From Bacteroidales bacterium (lineage in GTDB: Bacteria > Bacteroidota > Bacteroidia > Bacteroidales > UBA3663), in the NCBI GenBank assembly GCA_030526445.1, contig JAUNCV010000036.1:1-8291 (forward strand): a stretch of 8,291 bases of DNA, in the 5' to 3' direction. Positions within the stretch are counted from its first letter, which is position 1. The number at the start of each line of letters is the position of its first letter. Shown one piece after another: positions 1-7,900 of this stretch. The notes beneath the pieces were generated by a model. It saw only the letters and a program-made list of their open reading frames with translations. It ran no database searches and was not told the origin of the DNA. The position numbers and the translations under genes were made by a program.

Positions 1-75
1 AGCAAAAACAAAATATTAACAAAACAACTTACTAACGAATTAACAAAACAAACAACAAAATAACACACACTCATT
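1..75 (+). other. A-rich, G-poor leader upstream of the flotillin-like gene
   Basis: These 75 bases contain 45 A, 16 C, 12 T and only 2 G on the + strand, so an RNA copy would be essentially unstructured. A 12-base direct repeat (ttaacaaaacaa) occurs at 16-27 and 40-51. No Shine-Dalgarno-like sequence precedes the ATG at 76, as is common in Bacteroidetes, where A-rich leaders aid initiation. The Bacteroidetes -7 promoter motif TAnnTTTG is absent, and cannot occur because the two G residues are not in that context. I infer that this is 5' untranslated leader and that the promoter lies beyond the left edge. Confidence 0.5.
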
Positions 76-1455
76 ATGAACGAACTTACACTTCCTGTAA
101 TCCTTGTGATACTCGTTGTGGTACTCGCAAGTGCAATTTTGAAACGCTATCGCCGTTGTCCATCAGACAAGATTCTGGTAGTTTATGGCTCAACCGGGAA
201 AGGCTCGGCCAAGTGCGTGCACGGCGGCGGTGTCTTTGTGTGGCCAGTGATTCAGGACTATGCTTACCTGAACCTCACTCCTATCTCGATCGAAGCTAAC
301 CTGACCAACGCGTTGAGCCGCCAGAACATCCGCGTGGATGTGCCTTGCCGATTTACCGTAGGTATTTCGACCGAAGCCGACTCAATGAACAATGCTGCTG
401 AACGACTTCTGGGTCTTTCGGCCAACGATATTCAGGAAATGGCGCGCGATATTCTGTTTGGCCAGCTGCGTCTCGTCATCGCCTCAATGAGCATTGAGGA
501 GTTGAACCAGGACCGCGATGCCTTTCAGGAAAACATCAAGAAGAATGTAGAGATTGAGCTCAAGAAGATTGGCTTGAAGCTCATCAACGTAAATATCACC
601 GATATCAAGGACGAGAGCGGCTATATTGAGGCGCTCGGTCAAGAGGCTGCTGCAACCGCTATCAACGCTGCTAAGGTGAAGGTGGCTGAGCAGGAGATGA
701 AGGGTGAAACGGGTAAGGCCGATTTCCAGAAGGAGACCCGCATTCGCACCTCGGCTGCCAATGCTGCGGCTGTGGCAGGTGAAAACCAGGCAAAGATTGA
801 GATTGCCAACTCAGAGGCTCACCGCCGCGAAATGGAGGCTGAGGCTCAGCGCAAGGCTGTGGCTGCTGAGAAGGTGGCCGAGGCAAAGGCACTGGAGGAG
901 GCCTATTCGGCCCAGAAGGAGGCTGAGTTGGCGCGTGCTGAGCGTGAGCGTTCGACCCAGCAGGCTAACATCATCGTGCCTCAGGAGATTGAGAAACAGC
1001 GCAAGATCATCGAGGCTCAGGCCGAAGCTGAACAGAAGCGTGTGAATGCGCAGGGTGAAGCTGATGCTATCTTTGCCAAGATGGAGGCACAAGCTAAGGG
1101 CTTGAACGAGATCCTTGTGAAGCAGGCTCAGGGTTATGATAAGATGATTCAGGCTGCTGGCGGTGACGCTACCAAGGCTTACACACTGCTCTTGCTCGAG
1201 AAGCTGCCAGAACTTGTGAAGACTCAGGTAGAGGCTATCAAGGGCATCAACATAGACAAGGTAACTGTGTGGGACAATGGCGCAGGTGGTGCCGATGGCA
1301 AGAGCTCGACAGCAGGTTTCATCAGCAACCTCTACAAGAGCGTGCCACCACTGCAGGAGCTCTTCGACCAAGCAGGTATGAAGCTGCCCGAATATCTGGG
1401 CGCGAACAAGGAGAACGATGCGCCTCAGGCATCGGAGAATGAGACAAAGGAATAA
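76..1455 (+). CDS. Flotillin-like SPFH/band 7 domain membrane protein
   Basis: The 459-residue product has the full layout of a bacterial flotillin (FloT/YuaG type). Residues 5-22 form one hydrophobic N-terminal helix followed by the basic stretch KRYRR. An SPFH/PHB domain follows at about 30-185, including the family-like GGGVFVWPVIQ (50-60) and, near its end, the segment IKDESGYIEALG (177-188). Residues 190-345 are a long Ala/Glu/Lys/Arg-rich coiled coil, and residues 366-430 contain the C-terminal flotillin segment with LLLLEKLPELVK and IDKVTVWDNG. Flotillins oligomerise at the cytoplasmic membrane and organise membrane microdomains; the specific clients here are unknown. The only obvious start is the ATG at 76, which places the anchor helix at the very N-terminus. 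Flotillin genes often sit beside an nfeD-family gene; none lies downstream, and the upstream side is cut by the window edge. No terminator separates it from lepA, but the 130-bp gap argues against tight coupling. Confidence 0.9.
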   Translation: MNELTLPVILVILVVVLASAILKRYRRCPSDKILVVYGSTGKGSAKCVHGGGVFVWPVIQDYAYLNLTPISIEANLTNALSRQNIRVDVPCRFTVGISTEADSMNNAAERLLGLSANDIQEMARDILFGQLRLVIASMSIEELNQDRDAFQENIKKNVEIELKKIGLKLINVNITDIKDESGYIEALGQEAAATAINAAKVKVAEQEMKGETGKADFQKETRIRTSAANAAAVAGENQAKIEIANSEAHRREMEAEAQRKAVAAEKVAEAKALEEAYSAQKEAELARAERERSTQQANIIVPQEIEKQRKIIEAQAEAEQKRVNAQGEADAIFAKMEAQAKGLNEILVKQAQGYDKMIQAAGGDATKAYTLLLLEKLPELVKTQVEAIKGINIDKVTVWDNGAGGADGKSSTAGFISNLYKSVPPLQELFDQAGMKLPEYLGANKENDAPQASENETKE

Positions 1456-1460
1456 TCAGA

Positions 1461-1534
1461 AACAGGGAATTTAAGGAATTAAAGAACAAAGTTTTCTGGA
1501 ATAAAGAACAGGGAATTTATAGGAATTTAAGGAA
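1461..1534. repeat. Decayed short repeats (GGAATT units) in the flotillin-lepA spacer
   Basis: GGAATT occurs at 1466, 1475, 1512 and 1522. Longer exact matches are aacagggaattta at 1461-1473 and 1507-1519, and ggaatttaaggaa at 1466-1478 and 1522-1534. A near match links ggaattaaagaaca (1475-1488) with ggaataaagaaca (1498-1510), offset by 23 bases, half of the 46-base offset of the first pair. This looks like a degenerate local duplication. It could be simple-sequence drift or a binding region for a regulator; nothing in the sequence decides between these. Confidence 0.6.
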
Positions 1535-1585
1535 AATCTTCCCACGAAAAAATATAATAATAATCATTAATATATAAATCAGAAA

Positions 1586-3427
1586 TTGAAAAATATCCGT
1601 AATTTCTGCATCATCGCACACATTGACCACGGCAAGAGTACTTTGGCAGACCGCCTTTTGGAATGCACCAAAACCGTGGCTCAGCGCGACATGCAGGCAC
1701 AGATACTTGACAACATGGATCTGGAGCGTGAGCGAGGCATCACTATCAAGAGCCACGCTATCCAGATGGACTACCACTACACCCCACGCGAGCTCACCGA
1801 AGATGAGCAGATTATGCACGTGGGCGAACAGCAGGAGGAGGGCGACTATGTGCTCAACCTCATCGATACTCCGGGCCACGTTGACTTCTCGTATGAGGTG
1901 AGCCGCTCGATTGCTGCCTGTGAAGGCGCACTGCTCATTGTGGATGGTACGCAGGGCATTCAGGCCCAGACAATCTCGAACCTCTATATGGCCATTGACC
2001 ATAACCTCGAGATTATTCCTATCATCAATAAATGCGACCTCGACTCGGCTATGCCCGAAATGGTAGAGGACGAAATCATTGAGCTGCTGGGTTGCAAGCG
2101 TAGCGAGATAATGCGCGCATCGGGCAAAACCGGTTTGGGTGTGCCTGAGATTCTTGAGGCCATTGTGGAGCGTATCCCTGCACCCCAGGGCGACCCTGAC
2201 GCGCCACTGCAGGCACTGATTTTCGACTCTGTGTTTAACTCATACAAGGGCGTAATTGGCTACTACAAGGTAGTGAATGGTTCGATCAAGAAGGGCGACA
2301 AGGTAAAGTTTGTCAACACTGGCTCAGAATATGACGCCGATGAGGTGGGCATTCTGCGCATGGACATGGAGCAGCGTCCTGAGGTGAAGTGCGGCGATGT
2401 AGGTTATATCTGTTCGGGTATCAAGACTTCGACCGAAGTGAAAGTGGGCGATACAATTACCCACCAGGCACGTCCTTGTGACAAGGCGATTGCTGGTTTC
2501 TCGGAGGTGAAGCCTATGGTGTTTGCGGGTGTTTATCCTATCGACCCAGAGGATTATGAAGACCTGCGCGCTTCGCTCGAGAAGTTGCAGCTCAACGATG
2601 CTTCGCTGTCGTTCTTCCCAGAGTCTTCGCTGGCGCTGGGCTTTGGTTTCCGCTGTGGCTTCCTTGGCCTGCTTCACATGGAGATTGTGCAGGAGCGATT
2701 GGGCCGCGAGTTCAACATGGATGTTATCACCACCGTGCCAAACGTATCGTATAAGGTATTTGACAAGCATGGTGTGGAGAGCGAGATTCACAACCCATCG
2801 GGCATGCCTGATATTATGTGCATTGAGCACATTGAGGAGCCATATATCCGCGCAACCATCATTACGCAGACCGAGTTCATTGGAGGCATCATGAAGCTGT
2901 GTCTTGACAAGCGCGGCATCCTAGTGGAGCAGAAGTACATTTCGGGCAACCGTGTAGAGATTTACTTCGACCTGCCACTGGGTGAGATTGTGATTGACTT
3001 CTACGACAAGCTCAAGAGTATCTCGAAGGGCTATGCTTCGTTCGACTATTATATTCATGACTTCCGCCCATCGAAGCTCATTAAGCTCGATATCTTGCTC
3101 AATGGCGAGCAGGTGGATGCCCTTTCGACCCTCACCCATGTGGACAATGCAGAGCGCTTTGGCCGCCGCATGTGCGAGAAGCTGAAGGAGCTCATCCCAC
3201 GCCAGCAGTTTGATGTGGCCGTACAGGCTGCCATCGGTGCCAAGATCATTGCACGCGAAACCATCAAGCAGGTGCGCAAGGATGTGACCGCTAAGTGTTA
3301 TGGTGGTGACGTGAGCCGTAAGCGCAAACTGCTCGAGGCACAGAAGCGCGGTAAGAAGCGTATGAAGCAGATTGGTAAGGTTGAGGTGCCTCAAACCGCA
3401 TTCTTGGCAGTATTGAAACTTGATTAA
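1586..3427 (+). CDS. lepA: Elongation factor 4 (LepA), ribosome-associated translational GTPase
   Basis: LepA binds the ribosome and hydrolyses GTP; it has been assigned roles in back-translocation, initiation and 30S assembly. The G motifs are intact: AHIDHGKST (11-19), RGIT (50-53), DTPGH (94-98), NKCD (148-151) and SGK (179-181). Domain II and the EF-G-like domains III and V follow; the conserved block LGFGFRCGFLGLLHMEI is present. The LepA-specific C-terminal domain ends the protein, with KCYGGDVSRK starting at 570 and a basic tail. The start is TTG: the first codons give MKNIRNFCIIAHIDHGKS, the normal N-terminus of the family, while an in-frame TAA at 1568-1570 leaves no upstream ATG or GTG. 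The product has 613 residues, compared with 599 in E. coli; about 17 extra residues lie between G2 and G3 (roughly 65-86). The transporter gene begins 18 bases after the stop, so the two are probably co-transcribed. Confidence 0.97.
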   Translation: MKNIRNFCIIAHIDHGKSTLADRLLECTKTVAQRDMQAQILDNMDLERERGITIKSHAIQMDYHYTPRELTEDEQIMHVGEQQEEGDYVLNLIDTPGHVDFSYEVSRSIAACEGALLIVDGTQGIQAQTISNLYMAIDHNLEIIPIINKCDLDSAMPEMVEDEIIELLGCKRSEIMRASGKTGLGVPEILEAIVERIPAPQGDPDAPLQALIFDSVFNSYKGVIGYYKVVNGSIKKGDKVKFVNTGSEYDADEVGILRMDMEQRPEVKCGDVGYICSGIKTSTEVKVGDTITHQARPCDKAIAGFSEVKPMVFAGVYPIDPEDYEDLRASLEKLQLNDASLSFFPESSLALGFGFRCGFLGLLHMEIVQERLGREFNMDVITTVPNVSYKVFDKHGVESEIHNPSGMPDIMCIEHIEEPYIRATIITQTEFIGGIMKLCLDKRGILVEQKYISGNRVEIYFDLPLGEIVIDFYDKLKSISKGYASFDYYIHDFRPSKLIKLDILLNGEQVDALSTLTHVDNAERFGRRMCEKLKELIPRQQFDVAVQAAIGAKIIARETIKQVRKDVTAKCYGGDVSRKRKLLEAQKRGKKRMKQIGKVEVPQTAFLAVLKLD

Positions 3428-3445
3428 ATAAATAATAAAAGAAAA

Positions 3446-4735
3446 ATGATTCCATCGTTCATGCTCATCCCCTTTGTGGTGATGTTGCTGTGCATTGCTA
3501 TCCTGCCACTCACAAAACTGGAGCACTGGTGGGAGCACAACCTGCACAAACTGATTGTATCGCTCATTCTGGGCGTACCTGTTGCCATCTGGCTTGTTGC
3601 TAATGGCTTCACTCACGAGCTCGAGCACCAAATGGTTTACGACTATGTGCCATTCATTCTTTTGCTCATGGCTCTCTTTGTCACCACCGGTGGCATCCGC
3701 ATCAAGGGTGACCTTCGCGCCACACCAGCTATCAACACCGCTATCATGGGTGTGGGTTGGCTCCTGGCTTCGTTCATGGGTACCACTGGCGCTGCTATGC
3801 TGCTCATTCGTCTGCTGATTCAGACCATCTCTGAGCGCAAGTACAAGGTGCACACCATTATGTTCTTTATTGCCATCGTGGCAAACTGCGGCGGTTTGCT
3901 CACCCCACTGGGTGACCCACCATTGTTCCTTCTCTTCCAGAAGGGCGCTGAGTTCTCTTGGTTCTTCAACCTCACTCCAGAGTGGTTTGTGACTGGCGTT
4001 TTGCTTCTTGGCACCTACTTCGCCATGGATACTTATTACTATAAGCGCGAGCCTAAAGAGTGCATCGAGGCAGATGACAACAATACCACATCTATTTCAT
4101 TTGGTGGTTTGATCAACATCTTCTGGTTGCTCTGCGTCATTGCTTCGACCATGTTTATCAATGGCAAGTATATCCCTGCTATGGCCGATCATCACGCTCC
4201 TTTCTACGTGAAGTTGCTGCGCGAGTGGGTATTTATTGCTATTATCCTGCTCAGCATGTTCACCACCAAGAAGCAGACTCGTATTGAGAATGGCTTCTCT
4301 TGGACCCCAATCCTTGAGGTGGCTTGCGTGTTTGTGGGTATCTTTGCTACCATGACTCCTGCCCTCATGTATCTGGGCGAGATGAAGGAGCAGATTCAGC
4401 AGGTGCTCTCTGAGCCTTGGCAGTATCTCTACTGCACTGGTGTGCTCTCGGCCTTCCTTGACAATGCGCCAACTGCTATGGTGTTCAACTCAATGGCACC
4501 AGAGAATGCAGCGGTGCCTGGCCTTGCAGCCGATCACTTCCTTGCAGCCATCTCTGTAGGTGCAGTGTTCTTCGGTGCTCTCACCTATATTGGCAACGGC
4601 CCTAACTTCATGGTCAAGAGTATTGCCGAGCAGAGTGGCATCAAGATGCCTTCGTTCTTCGGCTACATGTTCAAGTATTCTTTGATCATCTTCCTCCCTA
4701 TCTACGTTATCGTTCAGCTCATCTTCCTTTCATAA
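3446..4735 (+). CDS. Ion transporter superfamily membrane protein, putative sodium:proton antiporter
   Basis: The 429-residue product is almost entirely hydrophobic, with about 11-12 predicted membrane segments (for example near 3-21, 36-52, 68-82, 97-125, 136-152, 180-195, 220-238, 257-272, 288-309, 365-380 and 409-428). It carries paired features of the ion transporter (IT) superfamily: a loop GGLLTPLGDPP (149-159), the segment LDNAPTA (338-344) and a second re-entrant-like loop TYIGNGPN (380-387). Proteins of this kind in Bacteroidetes are usually called NhaD-like sodium:proton antiporters or putative citrate transporters (CitMHS-related). The family assignment is firm; the substrate is not. 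Acidic residues D157 and D339 in the two conserved loops could serve ion coupling (inference). ATG at 3446 follows lepA by 18 bases with an A-rich spacer and no clear Shine-Dalgarno sequence. It is the last gene before a strong terminator. Confidence 0.85.
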   Translation: MIPSFMLIPFVVMLLCIAILPLTKLEHWWEHNLHKLIVSLILGVPVAIWLVANGFTHELEHQMVYDYVPFILLLMALFVTTGGIRIKGDLRATPAINTAIMGVGWLLASFMGTTGAAMLLIRLLIQTISERKYKVHTIMFFIAIVANCGGLLTPLGDPPLFLLFQKGAEFSWFFNLTPEWFVTGVLLLGTYFAMDTYYYKREPKECIEADDNNTTSISFGGLINIFWLLCVIASTMFINGKYIPAMADHHAPFYVKLLREWVFIAIILLSMFTTKKQTRIENGFSWTPILEVACVFVGIFATMTPALMYLGEMKEQIQQVLSEPWQYLYCTGVLSAFLDNAPTAMVFNSMAPENAAVPGLAADHFLAAISVGAVFFGALTYIGNGPNFMVKSIAEQSGIKMPSFFGYMFKYSLIIFLPIYVIVQLIFLS

Positions 4736-4756
4736 GAGGAGCATTGACATAAACAC

Positions 4757-4800
4757 AAAGGCAGCGTCTCAGATTTGAAACGCTGCCTTTATTTTATTTT
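4757..4800 (+). terminator. Intrinsic terminator, probably bidirectional
   Basis: AAAGGCAGCGT (4757-4767) and ACGCTGCCTTT (4780-4790) are perfect 11-base inverted complements. After a C/A mismatch, TCA (4769-4771) can pair with TGA (4776-4778), closing on a GATT tetraloop. On the + strand the hairpin is followed by ATTTTATTTT, a good U-tract, 21 bases after the transporter stop. On the - strand the stem ends in TTT and continues GTGTTTATG, a weaker U-rich tail, so it may also terminate the converging transcript. Confidence 0.88.
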
Positions 4801-4949
4801 CGATCACGAGGATTCTCTTTCTTGCTGCTCTTTGAGCACTGACGCTTAGAGTCGCGTTTGCAGGAATCGTCGTCATCATCATTTCTTGGACCCATGTAAT
4901 AAGGATCCTCTTCGTTCATTTCGCGATAAAGGAGTTCATCATCGTCCAT
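4794..4949 (-). CDS. Small charge-partitioned protein of unknown function (51 aa)
   Basis: An ATG at 4949-4947 opens a 51-codon frame ending in TAA at 4796-4794. I do not recognise the product. Residues 1-28 are strongly acidic (13 Asp/Glu against 2 Arg), including DDDE at 2-5 and a run of five Asp at 24-28; YY occurs at 17-18. Residues 29-51 are basic (10 Lys/Arg against 3 Asp/Glu) with Cys30 and Cys38. There is no signal peptide or hydrophobic helix, so it is probably cytosolic and disordered. The frame fits the locus: it begins 33 bases after the two-component regulator stop on the same strand, has an A-rich stretch (AGAAAAAACT) before the ATG, and stops just before the shared hairpin. It could be co-transcribed with the regulator or have its own promoter; I see no clear TAnnTTTG motif. 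A chance frame in a short gap remains possible. Confidence 0.6.
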   Translation of the reverse strand: MDDDELLYREMNEEDPYYMGPRNDDDDDSCKRDSKRQCSKSSKKENPRDRK

Positions 4950-4982
4950 AGTTTTTTCTATTTAGTGTTAGTGTTGTGACAA

Positions 4983-7900
4983 TCAATATTCGCTTGGCGA
5001 GACACCAAAGTGGCGCTTGAAGCTGCTTGAGAAATGTGACAGTGTGCTGAAGCCCGTGAGGATAGAAATCTCCGAGAGATTATATTTTCCCTCGCGAATG
5101 AGTTCGGCTGCACGATTGAGTTTGTAGGTCTTGAAGAACGAACTTGGATTCTCGCCTGTCAAGCCCTTGATTTTGTAGTAGAGCTTAGAGCGAGAAATAT
5201 GCAAAAGCTCGGTCATGCGATTGATATCCATATCAGGATTATCAAGTTCCTCCTCCATGAGACGATAGAGTTCGGTCATGAAAATCTTGTCCTGTGCCGA
5301 GAGCGCATCTGCATCAAGACTGCTGGTCTGTGTGCTCTCCTGAAGAGCCTTGCGAGTCTGATCGCGCGTGCCGAGAAGGCGCTTGATGAGTGCTTGCAAG
5401 TATTGCGGGTCGAACGGCTTGGTGACATAAGCTATAGCACCTGCCTCAAGACCTTCGACCTGATCTTGCACTGTATTTTTGGCCGTAACAAGAATGACTG
5501 GCAAGTGGCACAACTGATCATCGGCCTTGATTTGCTGACACAGCTGAATGCCCGATGTGCCTGGCATCATGACATCGGAAATAACGAGATCGACCTCCTC
5601 GTCGGGTTGGCGTAAGGTTTCGAGCGCAGTAGTGGCATCGAAGCGACAGCTGACACGATAGTCTTTGCCCAAAAGCAACTTGAGGTAATGAATCACCTCG
5701 ACATCGTCATCGACCACCACAAGACGTGGTTTCTGCTTATCAATTTCACTTTCGGCTTCAGACAAGAGCTCTATCTCTTCGTTCTGAATAGGGAAAAGCG
5801 AAGTCTGCGTCTGGCTACCATCAGAAATTTCATCGGGCGAATAGGCACTCTGCGACACTGGAATAACACAGCAGAAGCCAGCGCCTTGTCCATCTGGATT
5901 GTCAATGACACGAATATAACCATGATGCAAGCCAACCAAGCGATGGGTGAAGTAGAGGCCAATGCCTGTGCCCCAATTTGACTTTCCTGCTTGAGTGGTG
6001 TGACGCAATTGATAGTAGCGCTGGAAAATCTTCTCGCGCTTATCAGCAGGAATACCAGGACCATTGTCGGCTACCACAATCTTGGCGTATTGCACATCGG
6101 GCAAGAAGGTTACATCAGGGAAAAGATCGTGAAGCATGCTGCCCGAAACCACATCGAAACTGAGATCGACGCGGCCGCCAGCAGGCGTATATTTCATAGC
6201 ATTGCCCAAAAGATTGTTGAGAATCTTCTCGAGTTTGTCAAGATCGGTCCACGCCACAAATACATCTTCAAGGCCATGGGTGCGGAAGGTGATATTCTTA
6301 TCACGCGCATTGACCGAGAAGAACTCTGCTACTTGCTTGAGCAAGCCCACCATATCCTGACGACGCACCTCAAGGCAAAGACTATCTTCGTCGAGCTTGT
6401 GGAAATCCATCATCTGGTTAACAAGCTGCAGCATGCGGGTCACGCTGCGATTGACCACTTTGAGCAGTTTATGCTGTTCGCCCCCGATGGTAGGATCCTG
6501 ACAAAGTTGACCAATAGGGCCCGAGATAACGGTGAGCGGTGTGCGGAACTCGTGGCTCACATTGGCAAAGAAGTTCATGTTCATCTGGTTGATGCGATGC
6601 TCTTGCTCCTTCTCACGCTGACTCTGCAAGCGATTCTTTTTCTCCTGACGAATGCGACGATAGAGACGTACTATATAAATAATGACACACAACGAGGCAA
6701 CTGCATACAGAAGACGCGCCCACCAAGTACCCCACAACGAAGGCGAAACAATGACAGGAATGCTGGTTTCGGAAATAACATAGTCACGATCCTTGTTGGT
6801 GATGCGCACATGGAATGTATAGTTTCCGGGTTTGAGGTTAGCGTAGAATGCCTCTCGGCTACTACCTGATTCGGCCCAATTTTTGTGCTGACCTTCGAGC
6901 CTATATTGATAATTGAAGCGCTCCTCCTCACTAAAATCGAAAGCCGAAAAAGAGATGCTGAAACTATTCTGATTGTGCTGCAGACGCACTGCATCGCACA
7001 AATCGAGACGCTTGCTGATGGGCTGATTCTCGCCTGGGCGAATCAGGCGATTGTGCACTTTCAGATCAATGAGGCGAATGGTTCCAGTCTGCACTTCTGG
7101 AATTTCGAGCGGATCGAAAGCAGTAATGCCATGAGGGCCGCCGAAAAGAAGAGTTCCATCGGGCAGCTGGCACGAAGAACGATCGAAATACTCATTACCA
7201 CCGGTGCCATCAGCGCTATAATAATTGGTGAAAGTCTGAGCCTTGACATTGTATTTGCTCAAGCCATATTTGGTGCTGACCCAGAGATTTCCCTCTTTAT
7301 CGATCTCAATGCTGGCAATATCCTCGCAAGGCACACCCTTGATATTTTCGAGTGAACCTGTGGCTGGATCATAACACATCAAGCCATTGCTCACAGTGCC
7401 TATCCAAAGACGTCCATCGCGGCCTTCACGAAGAGCACTCGGCAGAAAGACGTTTCGGGCAATGCACTGACTGAGAACAGAATCGGGAATGACAGGAGGC
7501 GTCTGCTCCTGGGTCTCGGGATTGATATAACGAAGTCCGCAACCGCGTTCGAGCGTAGCAAAACGACCATCAGAAAGACGCTCCATACAAGCAAGATAAC
7601 TGAAGGTATTGCTAAAAAGATGATGCTCAACAAAATGTGTTTCGCCCTTGCGCTTCGAGAAATAAGAATTGCCATAACAGCCCACCCAAAGCGTGCCCTC
7701 TTTATCTTCGTTCAACTCAATGATCATGGGCAAATCATAGTAGCGAACCACCTCAAGACCATCGCCCTTGCGACGCATGTGGGCCAAACCACGGGGCGTG
7801 GTAGAAATCCACAAATCATTATCACTATCGACAAAAATATAGTAACTGCGATTGTTGAAATACTGGGATTGAGCGGAGACGGACTTGGGCATCAGATTCT

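Noticed and set aside
811..1371. 186-codon Leu/Ser-rich frame on the - strand
   Set aside because: It mirrors the Ala/Glu/Lys codons of the flotillin coiled coil; Leu-rich antisense frames are expected opposite such sequence.
1517..2002. 161-codon frame on the - strand overlapping the lepA start
   Set aside because: It is antisense to the lepA G domain and the A/T-rich leader. Its last residues come from low-complexity leader sequence and no domain is visible.
2921..3853. 310-codon open frame on the - strand
   Set aside because: It lies antisense to the end of lepA and the start of the transporter, crosses both, and has no recognisable domain. Both + strand genes are strongly supported by motifs, so this is a shadow frame.
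4868..4880. Short trinucleotide repeat (cgtcgtcatcatc) as a microsatellite
   Set aside because: It is explained as the codons for the run of five Asp in the small - strand gene, with mixed GAC and GAT codons; no array structure beyond that.
5991..6869. 292-codon open frame on the + strand
   Set aside because: It is antisense to the kinase and membrane region of the two-component regulator. It has no recognisable motifs and its composition mirrors the sense gene.
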